DNA of 15,425 bases, from the NCBI GenBank assembly GCA_015661035.1, contig JACVJA010000004.1, positions 1 through 15,425 of the forward strand. The letters are read 5' to 3'. Below are positions 1-8,024 of this stretch, in pieces. A program made the translations under genes and the position numbers. The stretch's first letter is position 1. Every line of letters starts with the position of its first letter. This DNA comes from Candidatus Calidifonticultor daggyaiensis (GTDB taxonomy: Bacteria > Actinomycetota > Humimicrobiia > Humimicrobiales > Humimicrobiaceae). The notes beneath the pieces were generated by a model. That model saw only the letters and a program-made list of their open reading frames with translations. It made no database searches and was not told the DNA's origin.

Positions 1-299
1 TAGTTTAAATAAATCAATAGATTAGTAAGTGAATAAAAATAACATAATACATAATATATGTAAAAGTGTTACTCTTCTAATTCCCTTATTATTGAAAAAA
101 AAAAGACAATTATTCCCAAAATTAAATTTAAATTGAATTAAAAATTTTATATTATGTTTGATGGTTCACATAACCAATTTTTGGGTAGATTTTCATATAG
201 CAAATCTCCATATAGTGGATTTTTGGAAAGAAGTTTATAAGTGCAAAAACTTCAATTATTTTATTTAAGATTCAAGGAAATACAAATAAAGCAATTTGA
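1..299. other. Non-coding, A+T-rich stretch with no recognised gene
   Basis: No open frame of useful length, RNA gene or clear hairpin is visible on either strand. The frame that leads into the recombinase relic at 300 can be read back to about 216 with one stop at 297-299. That upstream part looks like nothing certain. This stretch is probably degraded intergenic DNA continuous with the relic to its right. Confidence 0.5.
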
Positions 300-1119
300 T
301 TGAGTTATCGTATTTCAATTAGTAATTTATTTTCATACGATCATTTTTTATATCTAAAAAAAGACACATTGATTGTGAATTATTTGGATTCACTCGCCTT
401 TTTTTTTAATTCAAAAAAAAAATTTAAAAATTTGCGGACAGTTACTATACACCTTAAAAAAGAACATGGAAAAAAGATTTATTGACAATTTTTTAATTAT
501 ACACATAAAAGTATCATAGAATTATTACTCATTCAATTTGAAATTGATTAGTCTAAGAGACACTTAGATATTACAATTATTTTGAAAAGTTTAGAAAATT
601 TATAAACATTTTCAGGAATTTAAGAGGATAACAATTCTGCTACTAGATAACAATGCAAATACATATGCCATAACTTGTAAATCTTAAAATGCTTTAAATT
701 TCAATATTTTTAGTAGCTGTGAACTTAACTATCTTTATTCTCGAATATATTGATATAATTTAGCAAAAGTGATAGAACTTCTTCAAGTTTTAGAGACTTA
801 CCCAATAATAAGAGTAATCTTTATTCAAATTCAGTTAGATGCATAAGATTAGTTATATCTTACGTCTACTTGGAATACTTAAGTTTTTTAAGTAACAAAT
901 TCGATAGTTGCATAAAAATAAAATCTCAAATAACCATATAGATTCAACCAGTTCTAGAGAGTAAAATACAATTTTGAAACTTGACACTACGCCCTTACTA
1001 TGAATTGTGATTAATCAAGGAGTTGGTTTGGACACTGAAACTAAATAGCTATGAAAGAGAAAAGTAAGATTCAATATTACTTGTTAAATTTAACTTATAG
1101 TGACATTAGTTATTATGAA
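300..1119 (+). pseudogene. Decayed tyrosine recombinase (XerC/XerD or phage-integrase superfamily)
   Basis: No intact frame exists, but fragments in three frames follow the order of a tyrosine recombinase. Positions 300-482 read like the N-terminal SAM-like core-binding domain, with NYLDSLAFFF and FKNLRTVTI. After a stop at 483-485 the same frame gives FFNYTHKSIIE (489-521), like the usual 'FFxYLxxxxII' helix, then SKRHL (552-566). Positions 754-843 give VIELLQVLE and RVIFI, like the helix before the first catalytic arginine. In another frame 819-854 reads LYSNSVRCIRLV, like LYSTGxRxSELV, so the Arg I codon would be 837-839. TLRP (984-995) resembles the HxLRH box, INQGVGLDT (1010-1036) the 'NxGxDLxT' turn, and QYYLLNL (1072-1092) the TTxxYxHL box with the nucleophilic tyrosine. 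Several stops, at least three frame changes and altered spacings show it is dead. It is the only protein-like signal on the plus strand. The identification rests on motif order, since each fragment alone is weak. Confidence 0.55.
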
Positions 1120-1150
1120 TAATATTCCATCGCTTGTAATGTATATTAAA

Positions 1151-1212
1151 TTAAAAATTAAAGATAGAAGATAAGAGAAATATTTTTGAATTTTTACCCT
1201 TTATCCTCTATC
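1151..1212 (-). terminator. Probable Rho-independent terminator of the kinase-regulator unit
   Basis: On the minus strand a 12-bp stem pairs 1212-1201 with 1174-1163, with one G-U wobble (1206 with 1169) and a long 26-nt loop. A T-rich tail (1162-1151) follows. The stem begins 6 nt past the stop codon of the response regulator. The large loop and low G+C make it weaker than the other two terminators here. Confidence 0.45.
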
Positions 1213-1218
1213 GCTTGA

Positions 1219-2733
1219 TTACAATCCCAAATATTTAGTTTTATACAAAAGCTTGCCTGGTTTTAAATTTAGAATATTTGCTGCTTTGGCTTTATTTCCA
1301 TTTGTTTTTTTTAATGCAATTTGTAAAATTATTTTTTCAAATTCATCTATTATATCATCGTAATATATTTCTGATATCTTTCCTTGATTAAAATCTCGAA
1401 TAACTTCTAAAAATTTCAGAGAATCTTCGAAACTTTCCTCACTAAAATTTGTATCTATAGAATAGTTATAATCTGACACCTCAAATTGTTCTTCAAAAAA
1501 ATTAGGTAGTAAAGTAAACAAATTAGCATTAATTTCCTTATCTGCTAATAACACAGCTGATTTAATATTATTTTTTAACTCGTCTATATTACCTGGCCAT
1601 TTATATCTTATTAAAAATTGGTATGTTTGATCATTTACTTTAATAGGTTCAGTTCTTAACTTGGAATAGTAATCTACAAAATAGTTTATTAGATAAGGTA
1701 TTTCATCTTTTCTAAATCTTAAGGGTGGCAAATTGATATGATGTGGCAGCAAAAAGTATAGTAATTCTTCAACTAAAAGCTCACTCAGCTCTATCTCTAA
1801 ATTTTTTGTACTAGAAAATACCATTATTTTATTTTCTATATTGATTGAGTTATTTAAATAAATTTTATCACTCAACAAAATATAAAGTTCTTTTTGTACT
1901 GATTTTGGAATTTCTTCAATATTAGTTATGTATATCATAATAGATTCGTCTTTGTATTGATTCAAAATTTTAATTAGTTCATTATTCAAATTATCTTTTA
2001 AAAGAAATGAATCTAAACAAAAAAAAGATTTTTTACTTCCGAATTTTTTTGTAGAATTAAATATATATTTAGCCAGAATTTTTTTACCAACCCCTCGTTC
2101 ACCTGTTAAAAAAAGAATTTCTATAAAATCTTTTAATTTTTCTACTTTATTAAATATTTGCTGTATCAATTGATTGGCTATTACTATTTTGATTTCATCA
2201 TCAACTTTTATAATTTTGTGATTTAATGAAATTCCAAATTTTTTAGCATTTTTTAAAATTTTATTCTCCTCTTCTAATTTTTTTTTTATCTCTATTAGCT
2301 CCAGATTTTTAATCTTTAATTCTTCATACTTTTTATTTAATTCTGATGTTAATTCATAAAATTCTATTTGTTCTTCTAAAGAATTTAAAAGTGAATTTTT
2401 TTCCCATGGTTTTAGAATAAATTTATGAATTTGTGCTTTATTGATACTTTCAATTAATATATTTGTATCATCATATGCACTGATAATAATTCTCCTAGTT
2501 GACGGTAAAAGTTCTTTTAGTTTTATCATTAAAGATATTCCATCTATTTTAGGCATTCGATAATCTGCTATAACTATGCTTATATCAAGATTTTTATGTT
2601 CCCTTAAAAAATTTAGAAAATCTTCAGGATTTTCAAAAATCTCTATATTATAATAGTTTAGGAAATTTAAACGAAAAGAATTTAAATTTTCTACTTCATC
2701 GTCAATATAAACAATTAATGGTTTTTTTTGCAT
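1219..2733 (-). CDS. Response regulator: receiver, degenerate sigma-54-type AAA+ domain, Fis-type HTH
   Basis: A 504-residue cytoplasmic regulator. The receiver domain (about 5-120) is intact: acidic pair D11/D12, phosphoacceptor D57 in ADYRMP, S85 and K108 in LKPW. A coiled-coil linker (about 125-165) leads to an NtrC-like AAA+ domain (about 185-410). Its Walker A survives as GERGVGKK (211-218) and LPPLRFR is recognisable at 335-341. However, the GAFTGA sigma-54 contact loop is absent, the Walker B acidic pair is replaced by T270/N271, both arginines of FRxDLxxRL are lost (V321, F327), and the sensor II arginine of GNVREL is D384. A Fis/HTH_8-type helix-turn-helix closes the protein (478-504). 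It follows the kinase gene by 37 nt and is surely its partner. It has no evident Shine-Dalgarno sequence, so translation may depend on the upstream gene. The inference is a DNA-binding regulator that no longer remodels sigma-54 RNA polymerase. Confidence 0.88.
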   Translation of the reverse strand: MQKKPLIVYIDDEVENLNSFRLNFLNYYNIEIFENPEDFLNFLREHKNLDISIVIADYRMPKIDGISLMIKLKELLPSTRRIIISAYDDTNILIESINKAQIHKFILKPWEKNSLLNSLEEQIEFYELTSELNKKYEELKIKNLELIEIKKKLEEENKILKNAKKFGISLNHKIIKVDDEIKIVIANQLIQQIFNKVEKLKDFIEILFLTGERGVGKKILAKYIFNSTKKFGSKKSFFCLDSFLLKDNLNNELIKILNQYKDESIMIYITNIEEIPKSVQKELYILLSDKIYLNNSINIENKIMVFSSTKNLEIELSELLVEELLYFLLPHHINLPPLRFRKDEIPYLINYFVDYYSKLRTEPIKVNDQTYQFLIRYKWPGNIDELKNNIKSAVLLADKEINANLFTLLPNFFEEQFEVSDYNYSIDTNFSEESFEDSLKFLEVIRDFNQGKISEIYYDDIIDEFEKIILQIALKKTNGNKAKAANILNLKPGKLLYKTKYLGL

Positions 2734-2770
2734 AATACGATATTTCAGGAAAAATTTTATTTATAAAAAA

Positions 2771-4999
2771 TCAAGAAATTTTTAAATTGATTTCGAAACA
2801 AGTATAACCCGATCTGCTCTCTACTAATATAATATCACCTTTATGTTTCTTTAAAATATTTAAGGCTATCGGTAACCCTAAACCAGTTCCCTTTCCTTCT
2901 TTGGTTGTAAAAAAGGGCTCAAAAATTTTACTTTTAATTTCCTTTGATATTCCCTCTCCACTATCAATAATATGAATTTTTCCAAGATTTCCAGATACAA
3001 AAATTTTAATTGTCATGATACCTTTAAAATTCATTGCGTGAATAGAATTTATAAATAAATTTATAAAAGCCTGCTTTAATAAACCTTTACTTCCTCTTAC
3101 AGTGAATAAATCTAAATAATCTCTTTTAACATCTATGTCTCTTAAAAAAGTATATGGTAATGAAAGTAGAGCACTTTCAATACAGTATACTATATCAAAT
3201 TCTTCTATTTTTTCCTCTTCTTCAGAACTCATAAACTTTTTAAAATGATTGATCAATAATAAAATTCTATCAACCCCTAAATTAATTTTTTCACTAATAA
3301 TTTTTAAATTTTCAATATAAGTTTTTATCTCCGAATCTATTCTGTCTTCTTTATTATTTATCAATGTAAAAATATCAGTAATCTGTTCAATAAAAGTCCC
3401 CATTAAACTGTTATAGCTCTTAATAAAATTCAACGGATTTTTAATTTCATGAGCAATAGCACTACTCATTAATCCAACTGTTAACATTTTTTCACTTTGA
3501 ATTAATTGTTCCTGATTTTTTTTTAAATTTTCTAAAGAATTCTTTAATTTTCGATTTATATTTGTAAGCTTTTTATTATTTTGAGTTAATTTATATATTA
3601 ACTTTTTATTTATACTTTTTTGATAAAAATTTTTTTTCTTTAACTCATTATTTAATCTTATAGTTATTTCTCTTTCATTTTGATATATATTTTTAAATTT
3701 ATGTAAAATTCCAATTGTTACAATTATAAACTCTACTGAAGAAAAAAAATAAATATATGGGAAGTATGATATTATTTCTTTAATAAATCCTAAATTCACA
3801 AATGTAGCTAAAAAAATTCCAGTAATTCCCCATAACCATCCAGCATAAAAATAAACAATTAAAATATCAACTTCTTTCTTAGCAAGGAAAATGATAAACA
3901 CAATTAAAATTAAATTTGTAAACAAGAAATTAAATGCTCTAAAAAAATATAAAAATTTAGTAGTTGTCATGAAAGAAGAAATTAAAACAATGAAAAAGGA
4001 TAAAAATAAAAAATAAAAAATAAATTTTAAATTTTTAATTAATTTCAAATAATTTTGTAAAACATTTAATAAACTATTTAATAAATTAATAGACAAAAAA
4101 ATAATCGAATAATACACTAACGAAATACTAAGGATCACAATCTCATTTGAAAATTTATACCACTTTGTAAAAAAAATAATAGGTAAATCAGAGCTAAAAA
4201 ACATAAATAATAAAAAACAAATGTGATATAGTATATAAAATAAAATAGTTTTTATCCTCATTAAATAGAATAAAAAAAACTGAATGAAAATTAAAAAAAG
4301 CAAAATAAAAAAGAAACCACCTTGGAAAATACCTACAATTCGATTATTTGTCAAAAATTTAGTTTCTGAGAATAAAAATAAACTAGCTACTAGGGTGCTT
4401 TCTGATTTTATCATTAAATATACATCTATTTGATCATTAGGCTGTATATCTAAATTAAAGAACGAATTTCTATTAAAAAGATTATTATCAGTTTTAAATT
4501 CATATCTATCACCTTTATAAAAAACATTGACATTTGATCTACTCTTATCTACAACATAACATTCAATAAAATCTAACAATGGATAAGAGGATAATAATTT
4601 AAGCTTAACTTCTTCATTAGTTTTGTTAGATAAACTAATTTTAAACCATATAGGATGAGAAACAAACCCAAGAGAAATAATATTGCTTCTTACATGAACA
4701 AATGGGTTAATATTATTGTTTTCTAATTTCAGAATATCATAAAACTCAAGATTTTGCCTAATATCTTTTTGTATCTGTAAATTTCTCTTTAGATCTTCTA
4801 CATAATCTCCCTTCAAATTATCAGTAATTTCTATTTGATTGATTGTTTGAATATTAGCTTTTGAATAAATAAATAAATTGATTAGAATTACGATTATTCC
4901 AAATAAAAAACCACTAAATAAAAGAAAATATTTTTTTAAAATCTTTAAAAAAAATGATTTATCTGAAGGATTATTAGACATAAATGATTTAAAAACCAT
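2771..4999 (-). CDS. Membrane sensor histidine kinase with 7TMR-DISM sensor
   Basis: A 742-residue sensor kinase. An N-terminal membrane anchor (about 24-46) is followed by an extracytoplasmic domain (about 60-215) that resembles 7TMR-DISMED2, with a conserved-looking VSHPIWFKISL stretch at 113-123. A block of seven hydrophobic segments (about 222-432) follows, then a Lys/Asn-rich coiled coil (about 440-505). The catalytic part is intact: phosphoacceptor H517 in AIAHEIKNPL, N box with N651, G1 box DSGEG (679-683), F box FEPFF (693-697) and G2 box GKGTGLGL (702-709). The ligand is unknown; in characterised DISMED2 proteins it is usually a small molecule or carbohydrate. AGGAGT at 5012-5007, 7 nt before the ATG, supports this start over the internal Met7. 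It is extremely rich in Lys, Asn, Ile and Phe codons. It lies downstream of, and co-oriented with, the fatty acid/carboxylate genes. Confidence 0.9.
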   Translation of the reverse strand: MVFKSFMSNNPSDKSFFLKILKKYFLLFSGFLFGIIVILINLFIYSKANIQTINQIEITDNLKGDYVEDLKRNLQIQKDIRQNLEFYDILKLENNNINPFVHVRSNIISLGFVSHPIWFKISLSNKTNEEVKLKLLSSYPLLDFIECYVVDKSRSNVNVFYKGDRYEFKTDNNLFNRNSFFNLDIQPNDQIDVYLMIKSESTLVASLFLFSETKFLTNNRIVGIFQGGFFFILLFLIFIQFFLFYLMRIKTILFYILYHICFLLFMFFSSDLPIIFFTKWYKFSNEIVILSISLVYYSIIFLSINLLNSLLNVLQNYLKLIKNLKFIFYFLFLSFFIVLISSFMTTTKFLYFFRAFNFLFTNLILIVFIIFLAKKEVDILIVYFYAGWLWGITGIFLATFVNLGFIKEIISYFPYIYFFSSVEFIIVTIGILHKFKNIYQNEREITIRLNNELKKKNFYQKSINKKLIYKLTQNNKKLTNINRKLKNSLENLKKNQEQLIQSEKMLTVGLMSSAIAHEIKNPLNFIKSYNSLMGTFIEQITDIFTLINNKEDRIDSEIKTYIENLKIISEKINLGVDRILLLINHFKKFMSSEEEEKIEEFDIVYCIESALLSLPYTFLRDIDVKRDYLDLFTVRGSKGLLKQAFINLFINSIHAMNFKGIMTIKIFVSGNLGKIHIIDSGEGISKEIKSKIFEPFFTTKEGKGTGLGLPIALNILKKHKGDIILVESRSGYTCFEINLKIS

Positions 5000-5271
5000 A
5001 AATTATACTCCTAATATAACTAAAATTCTTTAAAATATCATTTTTTTACAGTAGTCAAATTACACAAAAAAAATATATTAAGAATTTAAAATTATTTATC
5101 AATACATCTTTATTAAATAAATTTAATAAAAAAAAACAATATTAGCTTTTAAAAAGGATTTTATAATAATTATAGATTTAAGAAATATAAACCAGGAACT
5201 AAATTTTTTTAAAATCTACTAAATAAACTTCAGATATTTTTATTATTACTTATAAGAATTAACACTACATA
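5000..5271. other. Intergenic region between thiolase and kinase genes
   Basis: This A+T-rich spacer separates the five-gene metabolic run from the two-component pair. No open frame of note is present. It contains an AT-only perfect inverted repeat (5111-5128, 8-bp arms, 2-nt centre) that lacks a correctly placed T tract for the minus strand, so I do not call it a terminator. No convincing terminator for the thiolase unit is visible, so some read-through into the kinase gene is possible. Confidence 0.5.
5030..5058 (-). promoter_or_regulatory. Possible sigma-70 promoter for the kinase gene
   Basis: On the minus strand TTGACT (5058-5053) is a good -35 hexamer. The A+T-rich stretch about 15-17 nt downstream offers TATTTT (5037-5032) or TTTTAA (5035-5030) as a poor -10. 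A start of transcription here would give a short leader ahead of the AGGAGT ribosome-binding site. In DNA this A+T-rich, such matches arise easily by chance. Confidence 0.3.
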
Positions 5272-6453
5272 TTAAACTTTCTTAACTAACAAAGCAATTC
5301 CTTGACCTCCACCTACACACAAAGACGCTACTCCATATCTGGCATTTCTTTTTTTCATTTCATAAAGCAAAGAAACTAAAATTCTTGTTCCGGAAGCACC
5401 TATTGGGTGGCCTAAAGCGATTGCTCCCCCGTTCACATTTACTTTTTCATTTGGTATATTTAGCTCTTTAATCACTTGAAGTGCTTGAACAGCAAAAGCC
5501 TCGTTAATTTCAAAAAGATCAATATCGTCAACTTTTAAATTTGCCTTATTAAGTGTTTTTATAATTGCATTAACTGGTCCTAATCCCATATAAGCAGGAT
5601 CTAAGCCTATAGATGAAAAACTTACAATTTCATAAATAAAATCATATTTATTTAATTTTTTTAACATTGCTTCAGAACATACAACAACTGCTGCTGCACC
5701 ATCATTAATTCCAGAAGAATTACCTGCTGTAACAGTACCATCTTGTTTAAATACAGGTTTTAATTTTTTCAATGCATCAATTGTGATATCAGGCCTTGGA
5801 TGTTCATCTAATTCAATAATTTTTTCTCCTTTTTTATCTTGTATTTTTACTGAAACAATTTCCTCTTGGAATCTATTTTCCTTTATTGCTTTTGAAGCTT
5901 TCATTTGGGACTCGTAAGCAAATTTATCTTGCTCTTCTCTTGTTATATGATACTTAGATCCTATATTTTCAGCAGTAATTCCCATATGACAATTATAAAA
6001 TTTATCCCACAATCCATCATATATCATAGTATCATATAACTCTATATTTCCCATTCTTATACCCTTTCTTATGTTTCTTAATACAAAGGGAGCATTCGAC
6101 ATACTTTCAGTACCACCAGCAATAACAAGTTGATTTTCTCCTAACATAATCGACTGTGCAGCTAAAATAACTGATTTCAATCCTGAACCACAAACTTTAT
6201 TCACAGTAAATGCAGGTATTTTATCTGGCAAACCTCCATAAATTAATGCTTGCCGTGCTGTATTCATTCCTAAACCTGCCTGTAAAACATTCCCAATTAT
6301 AACCTCATCAACAATATTTACATCTAATTCTAAACGATTAACTACTTCCTTTATCGTTAAAGTAGACAGTTCCACAGCACTTAAATCTGATAAGCTACCC
6401 AAAAATGTACCAATAGGAGTTCTACAACCCGTAATAATATATACTTTATCCAT
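5272..6453 (-). CDS. Acetyl-CoA C-acetyltransferase (thiolase)
   Basis: A 393-residue thiolase, the usual length of the biosynthetic/degradative acetoacetyl-CoA thiolase class. All catalytic elements are present: nucleophile C88 in NKVCGSG, NEAFA (317-321), H349 in GHPIGASG, and the second cysteine C379 in SLCVGGGQG. It should interconvert two acetyl-CoA with acetoacetyl-CoA, or cleave longer 3-ketoacyl-CoA; motifs alone do not decide chain length. It is the last gene of the five-gene run, 26 nt after the upstream acyl-CoA synthetase. The ATG is preceded by a purine-rich GGAGAGGAAG. In context it would be the final step releasing acetyl-CoA from a substrate activated by the upstream synthetases and oxidised by the SDR. 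The soluble cytoplasmic enzyme shows no sign of damage. Confidence 0.95.
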   Translation of the reverse strand: MDKVYIITGCRTPIGTFLGSLSDLSAVELSTLTIKEVVNRLELDVNIVDEVIIGNVLQAGLGMNTARQALIYGGLPDKIPAFTVNKVCGSGLKSVILAAQSIMLGENQLVIAGGTESMSNAPFVLRNIRKGIRMGNIELYDTMIYDGLWDKFYNCHMGITAENIGSKYHITREEQDKFAYESQMKASKAIKENRFQEEIVSVKIQDKKGEKIIELDEHPRPDITIDALKKLKPVFKQDGTVTAGNSSGINDGAAAVVVCSEAMLKKLNKYDFIYEIVSFSSIGLDPAYMGLGPVNAIIKTLNKANLKVDDIDLFEINEAFAVQALQVIKELNIPNEKVNVNGGAIALGHPIGASGTRILVSLLYEMKKRNARYGVASLCVGGGQGIALLVKKV

Positions 6454-6479
6454 ACTTCCTCTCCATAAAAATATTAAAT

Positions 6480-8021
6480 TTATTTATATTGAAAAATTTT
6501 GATGAATTCATTATTACTAATCTTTTTTAATAACTCATTTTTTATAATTTTTCCTGTAGAATTTTTTGGTAATTCATCAAAAACGATTATTTTATGAGGT
6601 AATTTATACGAAGCAAATTTATTTTTTAAATGTTTAAACAAGCTATCAATCAAAGACTCATCAAGTTTTGCTTGAAGAGATACACACAAAACAGGAATCT
6701 CACCCCATAATTCATCTGGCATTCCTATCAAAGAACATTCATTGATCCAAGTTAAGTTATGTATTTCTTTTTCTATTTCTATTGGATATATATTCTCTCC
6801 ACCTCTTATGATTATATCTTTAACTCTACCTTTAATCCAATAAAAACCCTCATTATCACGATAAGCTATATCACCAGAACAAAAACCTAATAAATTATTA
6901 AAAGTCTGTTCTGTTGGATAACCCTCATAACCATTAAAAACAACAGGTCCTTTAAACCACATTGTTCCAGTACCTTCAGATTCTATTAAATTATTGTTTT
7001 CATCAACTAAATTGACTTCTAAAAATAGCATTGGTTTACCTACACACCCTACTTTATTTTTTGCATCCACGTCAGATATAAAAAAACAATTTACACCCAC
7101 TTCTGTCATACCAAAACCTTGTTTTAGAATAACTTTTTTCTTTAAAAACTCATTAAAAATAAAATCTGGACAAGGTGCGCCACCAGAAATAATTAGCTTC
7201 ATATCCTTTAAATCTACTCTTTCCCATTCTTTAGAATCTATCATCATTTTAAACATTGTTGGTACCGCAAAAAACAGATTAATACTTTTATTATTGATCA
7301 ACTCAAAAATTTTTTCCGGTACAAATTGTTCTAATAAATACAATCTCCCTCCTATAAAAAGTAAAGGTGTAGTGAAAACATTTAAGCCACCAGCGTGAAA
7401 CATTGGAGTATGTATTGTAGTTGAATCATTCGAATTTAATTGCCAATACATTACAGTATGAAAAACATTATAAAGAATCATTCTAACTGGTATTCTCGCT
7501 GGTTTTGGAATCCCCGTAGTTCCTGAAGTAAATAAAATTAAAACATCTTCATCTAAAGATGGATTATTTTGTGGAATAATTAGATTACGTTGAGATTCTA
7601 TACTTTTTCTTAATTCTTCTACAGAAAACAAATATTGAATATTTAATTCTTTCTGTATAATTTTTAAGTTACCCTGGAAAACTTCGCTATAAATGAGAAC
7701 TTTTGGTTTGATTTGTTTCAACATTAAAATAACCTCATTTTCTTTTAATTTTGGATTTACAGGAACAAATCGATAACCATTCGTTAAACAAGCAAAAAAT
7801 AGAAAGATATGTTCTATCGAATTAGAATTTATATATATTAAATCTTCTTTAAATTCTAAATATTTTGATAAAAAAGTACTGATTTTTAATATCGATAGAT
7901 ATAAATCTCTATATGTATAATGAATATTTCGATTAACATCAGTGACAGCTATTTTATTCGCAAATCTTTCAGCGAAAGATTTCGTTAATTGATTTAACGA
8001 AATACTAAACACGTCTTTCAT
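6480..8021 (-). CDS. Acyl-CoA synthetase (AMP-forming), class I adenylate-forming enzyme
   Basis: A 513-residue adenylate-forming ligase that activates a carboxylic acid to acyl-AMP and then acyl-CoA. Visible motifs are the P-loop FTSGTTGIPK (164-173), GFGMTE (302-307), the SGD aspartate D384, the hinge GRVKD (398-402) followed by IIRGGENIYP, and the C-terminal catalytic lysine K491 in STGK. The residues after the P-loop are unusual: PKPARIP in place of the common PKG(V/A)xxxH, so this is a distinct subfamily. Size and layout match medium/short-chain acyl-CoA ligases and MenE-like enzymes; the substrate cannot be read from sequence. It starts 3 nt after the stop of the long-chain-type synthetase, with no Shine-Dalgarno sequence, which suggests translational coupling. 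It could activate an acid different from that of its neighbour. Confidence 0.92.
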   Translation of the reverse strand: MKDVFSISLNQLTKSFAERFANKIAVTDVNRNIHYTYRDLYLSILKISTFLSKYLEFKEDLIYINSNSIEHIFLFFACLTNGYRFVPVNPKLKENEVILMLKQIKPKVLIYSEVFQGNLKIIQKELNIQYLFSVEELRKSIESQRNLIIPQNNPSLDEDVLILFTSGTTGIPKPARIPVRMILYNVFHTVMYWQLNSNDSTTIHTPMFHAGGLNVFTTPLLFIGGRLYLLEQFVPEKIFELINNKSINLFFAVPTMFKMMIDSKEWERVDLKDMKLIISGGAPCPDFIFNEFLKKKVILKQGFGMTEVGVNCFFISDVDAKNKVGCVGKPMLFLEVNLVDENNNLIESEGTGTMWFKGPVVFNGYEGYPTEQTFNNLLGFCSGDIAYRDNEGFYWIKGRVKDIIIRGGENIYPIEIEKEIHNLTWINECSLIGMPDELWGEIPVLCVSLQAKLDESLIDSLFKHLKNKFASYKLPHKIIVFDELPKNSTGKIIKNELLKKISNNEFIKIFQYK

Positions 8022-8024
8022 TTT

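Noticed and set aside
216..296. In the frame of the recombinase relic, 276-296 reads GNTNKAI, faintly like the Fis-type HTH (GNxxKAA) at the end of the nearby response regulator.
   Set aside because: Only a few residues agree, a stop follows at 297, and the later helix does not align without a gap. Chance similarity in Lys/Asn-rich A+T DNA is likely.
5111..5128. Perfect AT-only inverted repeat with 8-bp arms in the gap before the kinase gene.
   Set aside because: No G+C pairs and no T tract on the minus-strand 3' side, so it is not a terminator. Its use as an operator cannot be supported, as such palindromes are common in this composition.
6994..7398. A 134-codon open frame on the plus strand.
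   Set aside because: It lies wholly inside the acyl-CoA synthetase gene on the opposite strand, has Ser/Lys/Leu-rich composition with no recognisable motif, and is a shadow of that gene.
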